Positions 1-12,826 of a stretch of DNA of 64,000 nucleotides are shown here, piece after piece. The position numbers and the translations under genes are program-made. The notes beneath the pieces were generated by a model that made no database searches, was not told where the DNA came from, and worked only from the letters and a program-made list of their open reading frames with translations. The stretch comes from Bryoerythrophyllum caledonicum (lineage: Eukaryota; Streptophyta; Bryopsida; Pottiales; Pottiaceae), in NCBI GenBank assembly GCA_963971425.1, contig OZ020515.1, positions 11,982,291-12,046,290 on the forward strand. The letters run 5' to 3'. Numbering within the stretch: position 1 is the stretch's first letter; the number at the start of each line of letters is the position of its first letter.

Positions 1-6
1 TCGGAG

Positions 7-3000
7 ATGCACCGCCACGGCACTTCTGCCACACTGCTGCTGCCCAGGGGCGTGGCCTCGCCGGTCAAGTCCCGCCGTGGCTTTCTCAAGCTCTGCGGGG
101 CGTGCACCACGTGCAAGACCCGCAATGTGAGCAGGATGGTGGTGTGCAAGTGCGAACCCCAGTGCAGCGACTCCAGGTGAGGATCCGCGCCAATTGGATG
201 ATGAGCTTCCATATGTATGAGATTATTATGTTTACGGGCGTTATGATAGGATTGGTGTCGAAGTATGTGATGTCTCCATGCCATAGTTGTGGTGTGCAGT
301 AGGTTGAGTTCCTACACCATTGATTGATTTTCGAGATTATTCTAGGCACCTCAGAAATTGCCAATTGGATGGCATCGGTCTATGGTACTGATGTTGCAAG
401 CTTGTGGCGCTGTTTCTGATGGGTTTGGGATTGAAAGAGAGTGAGTGGCATCGCCTAAACCCTAGAATTTCCATTGAGGCTGCTGAGGGATTGCCAATTG
501 GATGGTGTGTCTGTGTTCTACCCGATTCTTCCATGGGTAGCACATTGGTCTCTGTTCAATATGAGTTTCAGCAATTTCTGATAGGTGGAGTGTTGGAGAG
601 AGTGGGTGGGACGCCCTAGCCCTAGGAATACTAAAGTTATGATGATATCTAGGGTGAGGATACAAGGTTCTCTTTTGAAACCCTGAGTGTTGCATTGTGC
701 TTATGGATTTATTGTTTGGCAAGTCAAGCGTGTCTGAGCAAACGGAAATGAACATCATGGAGGGAGGACAAATGCGGCGGCGAACCTTTGGGGCCAGCAT
801 TGTGGGCGGTGGCTTCACCTTGCCATCTCTCCTGGAGCTTCAGGGTAAGATCCATCATATAAAGTACCTGCAATCACTGAAGTTACTTTACAATCTAACT
901 TTGTAAAGTGAGCGAAAGTCACCATGAGTTTCGACCTCTTCTCGTTTCAAATAGCTCTAAACTTCTGTAATCCACGCTTTAAGAGGAAAAAGGTGGCTAC
1001 TACAACATGACCTCTCCTTCTTCCTTCTCTAGTTCTAACTTGAGTTTAAATATCACCAATCTGTACCATCAACTGAATAAGGATTTTGAACGACACACCA
1101 CCGAGCTAAAGTAAGAGTGAGGAAAGACCAGTAATATAAACGAAAAGAGGGGTTATATTATTGACTTTACAACACCGAATTCATGATGTTTATACTTGTG
1201 TACACGTTTTGGGGTTTAGAGCTGATTAACCTGACCTCATGTTTGGATTGTTTGTAGCAAGGGCTCTTGGTGATCCAACTGTGACCATTGATGAAGTGAC
1301 CCCATCTGTCACGGATGTCGGACCTCTCCCCCCTGCCGAGGTGAGATTAAAAAAAACTAAAAGTCTACCACAACCTGGGTTGTTCGCGTTCAACTTGAAT
1401 GGGATATTCTTGAGCTTGTGGTGTTAAGATGAGAAAGAGGGGCTGTGGGAACCAGGAACGAACCGTGGAGCTTTTTGAACGCAACACCTACTCTGTTGTA
1501 AACATCTTCGATGTCACGCTGCGCCCTCAAGTCAACATGACTGGCTCTGTCGAGGTGATTTTCCTCATAATTTTCAGTCTCATCTTTTATAGACTAACTC
1601 GAAGCACGACTATGATCTAACTTTCCTCATATTTCTAGATTGTGTAAGAGTGCCTCAAACATATTCAAATTGTAGTTAGTTGATTCCATTTTTGCATGTA
1701 GAGAAATTTTGTGTGATCTGTTCAAAGCTTTGGGCCCTTGTAAGGTAGGGTGAAATTATGAGTTTCCTGTTAATGACTTCAAATGTGAGCAGGTTCCTGA
1801 AGGGAATGGATCGGGCTTTATTTGGGACGAGGAAGGTCACATCGTCACAAATTATCACGGTTAGTCAGTCTGTCATTTGCCACTGGTAAAACGCCTCCTA
1901 AAATTATGGATTTAACGGTTTTTGTGCATATTCTTTTGCTGTAGTTATTGGGAGCTCATTAGCACGCAACCCGCCTTTGGGAACAGTTGTTGCTCGTGTT
2001 ACCCTTCTTGGTGCTGATGGGTAAGCGCTTCCTCATTGACGCTCTCATTCGCATTTTAGCTAGTTGTGGAACTGAATAATATAACTGATGATGAAATAGT
2101 TCTTGCTAGTTAACTATCTTGGTATGTGAATTAGCATGGAATGTTCACCTATTCTTGATGACCTTGGCTTTCTTTGGTGGTGGTTTCTGGGCAGGGTAGA
2201 TATCAGAAGAATTTTGAGGCAAAACTAGTCGGTGCTGACAAGACCAAAGACCTTGCAGTGCTTGATGTACGTTTTTCCTCTTACGTTTGCATCCACATGT
2301 CTAGATGAACGCCATAGATTCCTTTTTTTAGCAGCGAAATCATCTTCTGACTGTTAGTGAAAATTATGTGTGTGCATTGCAGGTGGACGCTCCAGTTGAG
2401 CTCCTGCGACCTGTCAACCTTGGCGAGTCTTCCAAGCTCAGAGTTGGGCAAAGATGCTTAGCCATTGGGAACCCTTTCGGCTTTGACCACACTTTGACGG
2501 TTGGGGTTGTCAGTGGGTTGAACCGCGACATTTTCAGCCAGACTGGGGTGGTTATTGGCGGGGGCATTCAGACTGACGCTGCCATTAATCCTGGAAACAG
2601 GTGAAGCACTCTCCATACCTCTAGATTACTTCATTTCATTTGTATTCTGTAACCAGGAAGAGCAACCAAAGCTAGGAACGTTATATTTGAAGCTAATCTT
2701 CTGACTTAAAAACTAGCAGCTATTAGATCAATGGAAGGGCTTGGTGGTCTTACACTACAACTAGTTTTAGTCGCCTTTGAGAATGTGGAGGAGAGGTCAT
2801 GTTCTATTATGAATCTTTTTCCTCCTTGAGATGATTATAGAATTTTAGTGTTATTTAGGGTTGATTCTAATATTCTTTTTAAAAAGGCCATAACTGATGG
2901 TATATTTGCTTAGCTTTACAATCAACTCCACTGTTGAACATTATTTTGTTTTGATTCATGTCTACTTCTCATTAAAACATCCAAGAAATGCTTCATTCAG

Positions 3001-4744
3001 ATCTCTCTCTCAACTCGTATGTATATTCTGATCTGCTATATTTTGTGTATTCAGTGGAGGTGTGCTCTTGGATTCAAGAGGCAACCTTATCGGTATCAAC
3101 ACGGCGATCTTCACACGCACAGGTGCGATAATCTCACTTCAAGAATAGCCGTTCTCTCTGTTTTTTTGTTTTTTTAGAATATAACCAACCATTGCTCATT
3201 TTTGTGTATTTTTTTCTTTGTGTAGGCACATCAGCAGGAGTTGGATTTGCAATTCCTGTCGACACTGTGGCCAAACTTGTCCCTCAGCTCATTGCATATG
3301 GAAAGGTTAGGTTGAAGTCCAAATTTTATCCTCTTTTTTTTTCATACTTATTTTGATATTATTTTGTGACTGAGGATTCATAACGTTGCAGGTTATGCGA
3401 CCAGGGCTGAATGTGCAGCTCGCACCTGAACCGGTGGCCAAGCAACTCAACGTCCGAAGCGGCGCACTAGTAATATCAGTAAGTTGGAGAATCCAACCTT
3501 CCAAAATTACCACAAGCTTAGAATCTTTAGTATATTCAAGTTATTTGTAATGACCTCTTTTCTCATGTTTTATTATCCACATCAGCCTTGTATCAGTTTA
3601 AAGAGTTAAAAAACGGCTAAATTTTTTGGTACAACATGACTTTTTCCTTCTCAAAGATAGCTAAAACTGAGCTGAGAGACCACCAAGCTCTTCCATCGAT
3701 CTAATAGCTGTTGAGAGTGAGGATAGAGTAATGTAATAAAGTTATTTGTAAAGTGGAGGAAAGACACCAAGAGTTTTGAAACTTTGGGTGACTTACAAAT
3801 AACTCAATTTGAATTTGCCAAACCCTCCCTTGTAACCCTGTCTTCTACACATGAGTCCAGAAATTAACCATGCTTTTTTTTTGCCAAATTTGCAGGTTCC
3901 AGACCGAAGTGCAGCTGCGAAAGCAGGGCTTATTGCAACGAGGAGAGGTTTGGCTGGAAACATTCTCCTTGGTGACATAATTGTGGGCGTTGGCGACACT
4001 TCTGTAAGTTCACAGTCACTTCCATCTCGTCCACGCTATTCCTGCTAACCAGCACCTTCTTTCTAACATCACCCAAAGTTTGAATAGGATACCCCCTCTT
4101 TTCAATTCTAGTGAAAAAAATCACCTCTAAATAGTTCTCAATTGATTGAGAGCAAGAAACCTAATAGAGTTCTTTGTAAAATCACTCAAAGTTTCCAATA
4201 AGATACCAATCTTTTTGTTTACAATTAATTAATATGGAAGAGCTTGGTGGTGGATTCTTATTAAGGATGAAAGAGATTGGTAGTTGCCTTTAAGTTAGTA
4301 GCTTTAGCTGCCTTGAAGAAGCAAGGTTAGCTACCATGAATCTTAGCTGCCTTTTCCCTCTTTGAGCTGATCATAGAAATTTAGAGCTTTCTTGGGATGG
4401 TTTCAATGATTTGAAATGAGAAAAGTCATAATATCTTTGCCTCACTCTACAAGAAATTCAATATTCATGCAAGCTCTTTCAGAAACAGCTAGAACTACTT
4501 AAGCTTTTCTATTGTGCTCTATTAACTATTTAGAGGTGGTCTTATAGAAAGTACAAATTGAACTCTACTCCTTTTACTACAAATTGAAACTGCCTTTTTG
4601 TTTTTCCTTTGACAGGTCAAGAACCCTCAAGAACTTGCCAAAGCATTGGATAGCTTCCAAGTGGGAGACAAAATATTGCTCAAGGTACAGAGAAATGATC
4701 AGATTCAGGAGCTACCTTTGACACTAGAAGAGAGCACTCGGTGA
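7..4744 (+). CDS. DEG8: DEG8-like thylakoid lumen serine protease (13 exons)
   Basis: ATP-independent trypsin-like protease of the HtrA/Deg family. Plant DEG8 works with DEG5 in the thylakoid lumen on photodamaged photosystem II D1 protein (family knowledge). Exons that keep frame across GT-AG introns: 7-176, 729-844, 1258-1340, 1456-1554, 1793-1859, 1945-2020, 2200-2266, 2383-2600, 3055-3122, 3226-3305, 3392-3478, 3896-4003, 4616-4744, giving 455 residues, close to the roughly 448 of Arabidopsis DEG8. The first ~90 residues are a basic, acid-poor transit region followed by a twin-arginine type signal ([14 protein letters not shown]) and an ARA cleavage-like site. The triad is His178 (TNYHV), Asp221 (KDLAVL) and Ser299 (NPGNSGG, codon split between exons 8 and 9). 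One PDZ domain spans about 345-450. The usual Lys after LAVL is Asp226. The ATG at 7 may not be the first, because the frame is open to the window edge. Exons 1 and 2 are the least certain. Confidence 0.93.
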
Positions 4745-5648
4745 ATGCAATTTTTAATCATAAAATGTCTTTTGTTGATTGCTCCTAATTTCACCTGATT
4801 TCTATGAAGTGTCTACCGCTCACACTAGTTTAGATCACACACTAAAGTTCATAGTGTGAATGGTACAACTTTGTGTTTAGGGAGGAAATGTAGCCTGTCT
4901 TTACATGACTTATGTATTGACCAAGGAATTTATAAGTGATGTGCTGACCGGCTACATTTCTTCCCTGAAATCTAGGAAGGGTATGGAAAGGAGTGGTATT
5001 GGGTTGCTAGTTGGTTTTGGGTTGTCCTCCCTTATTGGAATTGGTTTGTGATATTTTATTCTTGTGTCCTTTTTTATGGAGAAGGAATTTTTCAGTAGAT
5101 TCCAGCCAAACTGCAAAATCCAACACTTGGGTTTATGATTTTTTTAGGGTCCACCCAAGTGACCCACTTGTCGCGCATTTGGAAAATCTTTTTTTTAAGG
5201 TGGACATTAGTCTTTAATGCCAAATTTGTCCCACTTGCCACTTGTGCATAGCTTGCAAAAGGAGGAAAACTTTTGGGATGTTAGCATGTGCTTGGCTTGA
5301 CCTTTTCATAACCAATGCTTTGAATTTGCGTAGGGTATTGAGTATGTTATGATTAGATTCCTGATGTTAGTATTCCTACCAGTACATGGTGTACATGGCA
5401 TTGATATGTTGATGGTTTTTTTTAATGGTGACCCATTGCTTTGGGCCAATTGGATAACAATGAAGTTTCGTGTTTCTTGGGTTGAAAAGCCAATGTGATG
5501 AGTGGTGTTTGTCTTCTCTTTGAACAAATTTGATCAAATTCTTCGTGTACCTTATAATCAACATCTTTTGTACGTCAATAAAAACAAACCTGCTCCAAGA
5601 GAGCAAATTGGATGAGTATGGGCCAATGAGCGCCACTTTTTACATTAG
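4745..5648. other. 3' flank of DEG8, no gene seen
   Basis: AT-rich sequence after the DEG8 stop. I see no recognisable coding domain. It presumably holds the DEG8 3' UTR, but no canonical AATAAA lies close to the stop; the nearest, at about 5577, is over 800 bases downstream. Confidence 0.5.
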
Positions 5649-5757
5649 CTCTTTAAGGCCGGGCTGGCTGTGAGTGTAGTAGATGGCATTCTTCATTGAA
5701 GAATCTATAATGTTCATAGATTTGACCATCATCCATAGCCAGCCTGGCCTTAAAGGG
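5649..5757 (+). repeat. Long hairpin with 24-bp uninterrupted stem
   Basis: The arms 5649-5672 and 5734-5757 pair over all 24 positions, with three G:U wobbles and no mismatch when read as + strand RNA. The loop holds two smaller perfect hairpins, 5688-5694 with 5698-5704 and 5702-5708 with 5716-5722, which overlap and so are mutually exclusive. It could be a miRNA-like precursor, a tiny MITE or a structured 3' element downstream of DEG8. No coding potential. Confidence 0.75.
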
Positions 5758-6054
5758 TGAATAGAATTGCCAAAAGAAACATAGAAGTCGATGTGGTGTT
5801 CCTTCCTTTATTTTCTACACATGAAGTTTTCTTGTCGGATGTACCGTACTATGGAGGCACTTGATGTCAAAATAATTTACCCTTCACTCTATTGAACAGT
5901 TCAACACCCAACAAAGGATTTATGAGATTATGAACTATCCACCAGTTTTTTTACAGGCAAATCAAATCATATCATTGGGGCACCGCGGGTTGTAATTTAC
6001 ATATCCAGCTATGGATGTGAAGAATGTAAGGTAACCAAAAAAAACGTCAACCTC

Positions 6055-6919
6055 TTAACCCTTGAAGGACAATGCCTATGTTTCACCAAAATTGCCTCTT
6101 TCAAATGAGAGATTATTAGATTGATTTGTGTAACTTTTCCTACTTTTATCTGTAGAATCTTGAAGTTTAGTACTACAAGAAGACACTCAAAACGTCTAGT
6201 AAACTTTGACTATGCAGATTGTAAGATACATGCATCTGGAGGATGCAATATAGTTTTTTTCTTCTTTTGCAGATAGAGCCAGCTTACTTCGACTTGAAAT
6301 AAACTACAGGTACTTCCACTACACATTGCATAAATTTTATGAACTATGTTCTACCTTATGTTGAGTCTGTGCATGCCAAAAATCACAAGTAATAGAGTAT
6401 GACTAGGTCTTGCAATGACTAGGAGAATAGAATGCGGCCGTTTCTTTAGCAAGGCAAATTTATGGTTTATTTAAATAATTTTTTGTTAGATTAAATTATC
6501 CAAACACTATACAACATTTTCATGCCTTCCTCTATCAATGGGGGATTTTTTTTCTTAAACTTCAATTCTTGATTTCTATGCCTTTTTATGTAAAATCAAT
6601 GAAGATTACCAAGAACTTCTTTCACTATTGCCCACCTCAAAAAATTAGCTCAAAATAGAACTATGTAGCTCTACCATACAACTATTCAACTTTAAAGTAC
6701 CCTACTCAACTACCCCAAACTCGAGCTTTTGATGTTTGAAACACCATCATAATTTCCCTTTATGTCCCAAAAAAGAACACAAAAAGAAAAAACACAAAGA
6801 TCACATGTATTCCTCTTCTCAGTGAAATTTTCAAAAAGTTAACTTCAAAATTAGATTCTTAGAAACTTTTCCAAACTTGATTTGTACCTAGTAGGTACAA
6901 ATTGTCTTTTAGGGGTTAA
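6055..6919. mobile_element. Family A TTAA-bounded MITE, copy A1
   Basis: Begins TTAACCCTTGAAGGACAA and ends with the inverse of TTAACCCCTAAAAGACAA, so TTAA stands at both edges followed by inverted termini beginning CCC. AT-rich, no long ORF. The TTAA duplication and CCC-starting ends are the hallmark of piggyBac-type elements; no transposase is present. Confidence 0.6.
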
Positions 6920-7155
6920 TAGATTTTTACAAGTGCTTCCATCAACTTGGAAATATACTATTGGTTTTTAAAGTATTTAATCTCTACATGAAAACAGCCC
7001 CAAGGTGGGCTTTTGCAAATCTTGGGCATGTTCTAGTGGTTGCAATTTATATTTGCAATTCTTGAAATTTTGTACAAAAATGCAATAAGACAAGAGGTAC
7101 ATGGGAGTATAATTTTTATTCTCATTGGACTAATAGAAAAAAAAAATATGCCATC

Positions 7156-8085
7156 TTAACCCCTAAAGGACCACAACCACTTTCGCTCTAAAACCAGTCC
7201 AAAACTGCCACTGCCAAAACGAGACATTAAAATCACATTTTAAAGTGAAGTTCGGATTTTCAACCGTAAGATCTTAAAAAAGACTTTTATGTAAACATGC
7301 CACATAATTTTGGTTGCAATCCACCGCACAGATTAATAAATTTTAGTGTTTGAAGTCAAAACAATGGTTCATTTTCTCCCAGCGTTGAGTAGATCAACAG
7401 ACTTTGACTTCACTTTGTATCAAATTTTTGCATTGTACAAGGTCTAAATCTTTTACCATTATCTTAAGCATGGTGTTATTTCCCAACACACCAATTTTTA
7501 GAGGTAAAAAAGGGGTGTAGCATATCCAAAACAAGTGTGCAAGGAGTGGAGGTTCAAAAATTGCCATTTCACGTTTTATTTTTTTGTGAACTACGTATGT
7601 ATTCAATTGATAATCCAAACAGTCAATTAGAAGGTTTTCACCACATATTGTTGTTGAAAAAATAAAAAGTGAAAAATATGAAGATCTCTAGGTTTTATGT
7701 AGAAAAGATGAAGTTTTTTTCCCTCGTTGCCCGACAATGTGTGAAAATGTTTGACTTGGAATAAAATGCCTTTTTACACTAAAGACAAGATTTTTTTTCG
7801 AAAATTTCCTAAAAAGGAAATATTCTTTATGTGTGTGAAAAATCTCAATGTCAATAGAAACTTTTGTCAAAAAATTTGGAGGTGCCTGGTGTCCCAACTT
7901 TTGGCTTTAAGTGGTACTAACTTTCAAATCACAAATCCAAAAAATAAGATAAAATATCTCCACGAAGCTCTTATTGGAGGCAATCTAAAATTAAAAAATT
8001 AGAGAATTTTATTTTTTTCCGAATTTTAGGAACCTGCCCAAAATCATAAATCCCCCCGAAGGAGATTTGGTCCTTTAGGGGTTAA
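7156..8085. mobile_element. Family A TTAA-bounded MITE, copy A2
   Basis: The clearest member. The left end is TTAACCCCTAAAGGACCA and the right end is its exact reverse complement, giving an 18-bp perfect inverted repeat including TTAA (930 bp). The interior carries the family core (a diverged form of the inverse of GACCGCACRGATTGAAAG near 7325-7345) and stretches shared with A3-A6. No intact ORF. Confidence 0.75.
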
Positions 8086-8856
8086 AAAGAAAATTGTCAA
8101 GTGCAGGCACATTGGGCAACTCCAAAAACTATTGCTCGGACACTCTAGTGAAATTGAGATTTTCAGTACTAGCAAGTCATATTGTTTCCTTTCATATTGT
8201 CCAAAAACATTTCTTGACTTTAGTGGAAAAAATGCATTTTATCCCAAGTCAAAGATTTTCACACATTGCCACACATTGTTGGGCAAGGAATCAAAAGAAC
8301 TTCTTCTTTTCCACACTAAAATTTGAGATCTTCATATTTTTCATTTTTCATTTTTTCTATTACAAGATGTGGTGTAAACCTTCTAATCGACCGTTTAAAT
8401 TATCATTCTAAAACATATTTTGTTCTCAAAAAAATAAAACGTGAATTGGCACTTTTTGAACCTCCACTCCTTGCACAATTTTTCCGAATATGCTACACCC
8501 CTCCTCTACCTTTAAAAATTGGTGTGCAAAGAACTAATATCATGATTGACATGACGGTAATGAATTTAGACCTTGTATAGTGCAAAAATTTGACACCAAG
8601 TGAAGTCAAAGTCTGTTGATCCACTCAAGCAAGAGAGATAAATGAACCATTTTCTCTACTTCAAACACTATGATCTTCAATTCGTGCGGTCAAAGTTGAT
8701 GAAATTTTGTGAGTATGTTATTTATTAAGTATTGAATGAGATCCTACGCTTAAAACTTGAAATACGAATTTTTGTTTTGTTCCTTACTCATTGCACTAGA
8801 ATTAATATTTTTGAAGTGTTTTTGGTGTGAAATTGTCAAGGGAATCTAGGGGTTAA
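8086..8856. mobile_element. Family A element A3, inverted, left end missing
   Basis: Reads as the reverse of A2 (blocks around 8340-8360, 8450-8580 and 8620-8800 match A2 blocks in opposite orientation) and ends with AGGGGTTAA at 8848-8856. It directly abuts A2 and lacks the outermost ~120 bp of the other terminus. A2 and A3 together form a large imperfect inverted repeat. Confidence 0.6.
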
Positions 8857-9582
8857 GAGTATTTCTTCAATAAATTGAACTACTTCGTCTTGTGTTTGAA
8901 TCAGAAGTCTTGAGTGAAGTGAAACCTCCATAACTAAATTGAGTTCAAACAAAGCTCTTACAAAGAATATACGTCCACATATCCAAAGTTTGTAATCCAA
9001 TGTTAAACTATTATAAAAAATGCTCAAGTCCTCATTATCTGAAAGTTAATTAATATCAAGATTACAGAACCTTAAATTTATTAATAAATTATATGGTAAA
9101 AATCCAAAAATACTCCAAGAACTTCGGTGACACAAAATCATTGCCAAAAAATTGAAGCCACTTTTGCAAGCAGTCCTAGGCACGGTGAGCAATTGGTAGT
9201 GTGTCCATGCAAAGAGAAGTCCTGACAAGCATCGAAAAGGATAATATGGTAAAGCAGTTGGCGCCTGCCAATCCATTTGACATGAATTTTGACATACATG
9301 GGCCATTGCAATTCGACTAAAGTTGTAACAATGTGGGGACTTGCTATCGACAGCCCATGTGTCATTCCATACATCATTGCTGCAATTTTCATCTCGGTTC
9401 TTGCAACAGAGCAACGGTCAAAAAGGGACGATGTTCGCCGTGGAAGAAAGTATATCAGTAGATATGTCAACAAGAAAGTGACCACGTTAGATACACAGCA
9501 ACCTTCAACTTGAAAAAAAACAAGTTGCCATTAGACACTAAAACCATTTACTTGTTCTTCAAAAACAAATTGAATATAACCC
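8857..9582. other. Unassigned spacer between family A copies
   Basis: Higher complexity than the flanking elements. Several short open frames on both strands around 9138-9513 show no domain I recognise. Possibly a decayed transposon segment. Confidence 0.3.
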
Positions 9583-10494
9583 TTCAACCCCTATAGGACC
9601 AAATCCCCTTTGCAGGGGTGTTTTAGATTTTGGGCAGGAAAAAAATATTTTTCTGTTGAGATTTTAGAACTAGATTGTCCGTGACGAGAGCTTTGTAAAG
9701 GTATTTCCATTATTTTTTTTGGATTCATGGTTTGAAAGTTAGTACCACTTGGAGTTCGAAATGCGGACTCCGGGCAGCTCCAAAATTTTACTAGAAGTCC
9801 TATTGACATTGAGATTTTTCTTACATAATAGAGAATATTACCTTCTTTGAAAATGTCAAAAAAAATTCTTGTCTTTAGTGTAAAAAAACATCTTAACTCA
9901 AGTAAAAAACATTTACACGTTTCAGGCAAGCAAGGAAAAAACTTCATCTTTTCTACATAAAACCTAGAGATCTTCACACTTTTTATTTTTTATTTTTTCA
10001 ACAACAATATTTGGTGCAAACCTTCCTATTGACATTATCATTCTAAAACATATTGAGTTCACAAAAAAATAAAACGTGAATTGGCAGTTTTTGAACCTCC
10101 ACTCCTTGCACACTTGTTTTGAATACACTACACCCCTTCCCTACCTCTAAAAATTGATGTGTAGGGAACCAACATCATGCTTAACCCAATGGTAAAAGAT
10201 TTAGAACTTGTGTAGTGCAAAAATTTGATACCGAAGTGAAGTCAAAGTCTGCTCATCCACTCATCGCAGGGAAGAAAATGAACCATTTGCTTGACTTTGA
10301 ACACTACAATCTTTCAATCTGTGTGATCAAAATTTTTGAAATTTTGTGAGTATACTACTTAGGAAGTCTGAACTGAGATCCTATGGTCAAAACTATAAAT
10401 AAAAGGTTTTGTTTTCTTCCTTACTCATTTGCACTAGAATCAGTAATTTTGAAGTGTTTTTGGTGTGAAATTGTCATGGTCCTTTAGGAATTAA
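9583..10494. mobile_element. Family A MITE, copy A4 (inverted)
   Basis: Left end TTCAACCCCTATAGGACCA, right end inverse of TTAATTCCTAAAGGACCA; 912 bp, same orientation as A3. The left TTAA has decayed to TTCA. Internal blocks match A2-A6. Confidence 0.65.
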
Positions 10495-10609
10495 GGACTA
10501 GCGATCATAAAAGCAAAGTAAAGTATACCCAGTGCGTTGATGATGTTCAACTTAATCTATCAAATTCTTAGATTCTTGTGTTGTCTAGATTTTGCTTGTC
10601 TTTTAATGG

Positions 10610-11816
10610 TTAAACCTCTAAAGTCCCAAGGCAGTATGACACCAAAAACACTTCAAAACTGCTCATTCTAGTGCTATAAGTAAGGAAGGAAACCAAAAAA
10701 CCTTTCTTTCTATTTTTAATCGTAGGATCTCAATTAGGACTTTTAAAGTAACATACAAACAACATTTTATAACTTTGACCGCACGGATTAAAAGAAAAAG
10801 TGTTCGAAGTAGAGAAAACAATTCATTTTCTCAACGGAGATTGGTAGACTTTGACTTCACTTCATGTCAAATTGTTGCACTACACAACGTCTAAATTCAT
10901 TACCATCATGTTAAGCATGGTATTACTTCTTTGTAGAACAATTTTTAGAGGTAGAGAAGGGGTGTAGCGTATTCAAAACAATTGTGCAAGGAGTGGAGGT
11001 TCAAAAATTGCCAATTCACGTTTTATTTCTTTGTGAATCAAATATGGTCCAGAATGATAATCCAAATGGTCAATAAGAAGGTTTACACCACATATTGTTG
11101 TAGGGAAAATAAAAAGTTATGAATATGAAGATCTCTAAAGTTTATATGGAAAAGAAAAAGTTTTTTTGTACCTTGCTTGACAATGTGTGACAATAGAGTT
11201 TTCTTGAAAGTCTGAGTTTTAAAGGGTGGCTACCTTGTGTCAGCCAAAAAGACCCGGTGCAGCACCCTTTAAGGACCTTGTGTCTTTCTCTATTCACCAA
11301 AACAAGGTGAGATTTAAATACGGCAATATTTGCAGGGGTGAAAGTTCTCACCCTCCATATTTTATAGACCATGCGCATGGAACAAGCTAATGTAACTAAA
11401 TTTGGAGTCACCAATGCCACCTTGCATCTATGTTTGGACGGTGACTGTGCCTAGATGATTAACTCTGTAGCATGTTGGTTGGCTAACAAAGGACCATAAT
11501 TTATGGAATAAATCCCAAAGTTAACCAAACCACCATGTTTCTCAAAAACAAGTGGACTTTCAAGTGTACAACCCCTATCAACGTTTTGGGATGACAGTCA
11601 CGGTTTAAACCCTTAGTACTTTCAGGAAAACTCTAATGTGTGCAAATGTTTGACTTGAGTTAATATGTTATTTTTCACCAAAGACAATAATTTTTTTTTG
11701 ACTGTATAAAATGAAATATTATTACTTGCTAGTATTGAAAAGCTCACACTGTAATAGAGTGTCATAGTAAGAGTTTTTGAAGTTGCCCAAAGTGCCTGCT
11801 CTTGGGGCGTTTCTCT
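10610..11816. mobile_element. Family A element A5, interrupted by a smaller MITE
   Basis: Starts TTAAACCTCTAAAGTCCC and carries family blocks (GACCGCACGGATTAAAAG near 10780). A 440-bp element sits at 11195-11634; family A sequence resumes at 11635 and runs towards A6. The right terminus is not recognisable, so it is probably truncated. Confidence 0.55.
11195..11634. mobile_element. MITE with 17-bp TIRs and AAT duplication, nested in A5
   Basis: Termini AGAGTTTTCTTGAAAGT (11195-11211) and the inverse of AGAGTTTTCCTGAAAGT (11618-11634), one mismatch in 17. AAT is duplicated at 11192-11194 and 11635-11637. The uninterrupted A6 copy around 12450-12480 shows the empty site. The 3-bp duplication suggests a PIF/Harbinger or CACTA-type mover. 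Confidence 0.65.
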
Positions 11817-12826
11817 TTAATCCCTAAGGTACCGTGATAGTTTTACACCAAAAACACTTCAAAATTGTTGGATTCTAGTGCAATGAATAGAGAAGGAACC
11901 CAAAACTTCAATTTCTAGTTTTGATCGTACGACCTCAATTAAGACTTACTAATTAATATATTTACAAAATTTCATAAACTTTGACCGCATAGATTGAAAG
12001 ATTATAGTGTTTGAAGTCAAGCAAATGGTTCATTTTCTTCCTTGCGTTCAGTGGATCAGCAGACTTTGACTTCATTTGGTATCAAATTTTTGCACTATAC
12101 AAGGTCTAAATCCATTATCATCATAAATTGTGTTGAACTAACATCATGATAATGGATTTAGACCTTGTGGATCAACACAAGGTCTAAATCCATTATCATC
12201 CTTACACACCAATTTTAAGAGGTAGAGGACAAGTGTAGCATATTCAAAACAATTGTGCAAGGAGTGGAGGTTCGAAATTTGCCAATTCACACTTTTATTT
12301 TTTGATAACTTAACATGTTTTAGACTGATAATCCGAATGGTCAATAAGAAGATTTACACCACATATTGTTGTGGGAAAAATAAAAAGTGAAATATACAAA
12401 GATATCTAGGTTTTATGTGGAAAAGAATAAGTTTTTTTGGTACCTTGCCCGACAATGAGTGACAATGTGTGAAAATGTTTGACTTGGGTTGGTATGTTGT
12501 TTTGCACTAAAGACAAGAACTTTTTTTTGACAATATGAAGGGAAATAATATTACTTGGGAGTATTGAAAATCTCACATTCAATAAAGTGTCCTATCAAAA
12601 GTTTTTGGAGGTGCCTGAGGTGCCCGCTCTCCCCATTTGAAATTCAAAACCCTATAACTTTTTCATTAAATGTCAAATTTATGAAAAAGATTGGTTTCCC
12701 ACTAAGGTCGTGGTAATGCCTTTCTATAGTAAAAATTTAAAAGATGAATGTTGTAAATTGACACCATAAGAACCTGACCAAACTTTCAAAAAGCCCATTT
12801 TTGACACTTGGTCCTTTAGGGGTTAA
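11817..12826. mobile_element. Family A MITE, copy A6
   Basis: Left end TTAATCCCTAAGGTACC, right end inverse of TTAACCCCTAAAGGACCA with TTAA at 12823-12826; about 1010 bp. At 12120-12200 it contains a local duplication of a short block (GGTCTAAATCCATTATCAT repeated in direct and inverted form). Confidence 0.65.

Noticed and set aside
11142-11420. 92-codon minus-strand frame
   Set aside because: Straddles the boundary of a nested MITE, so it cannot be an ancestral gene.
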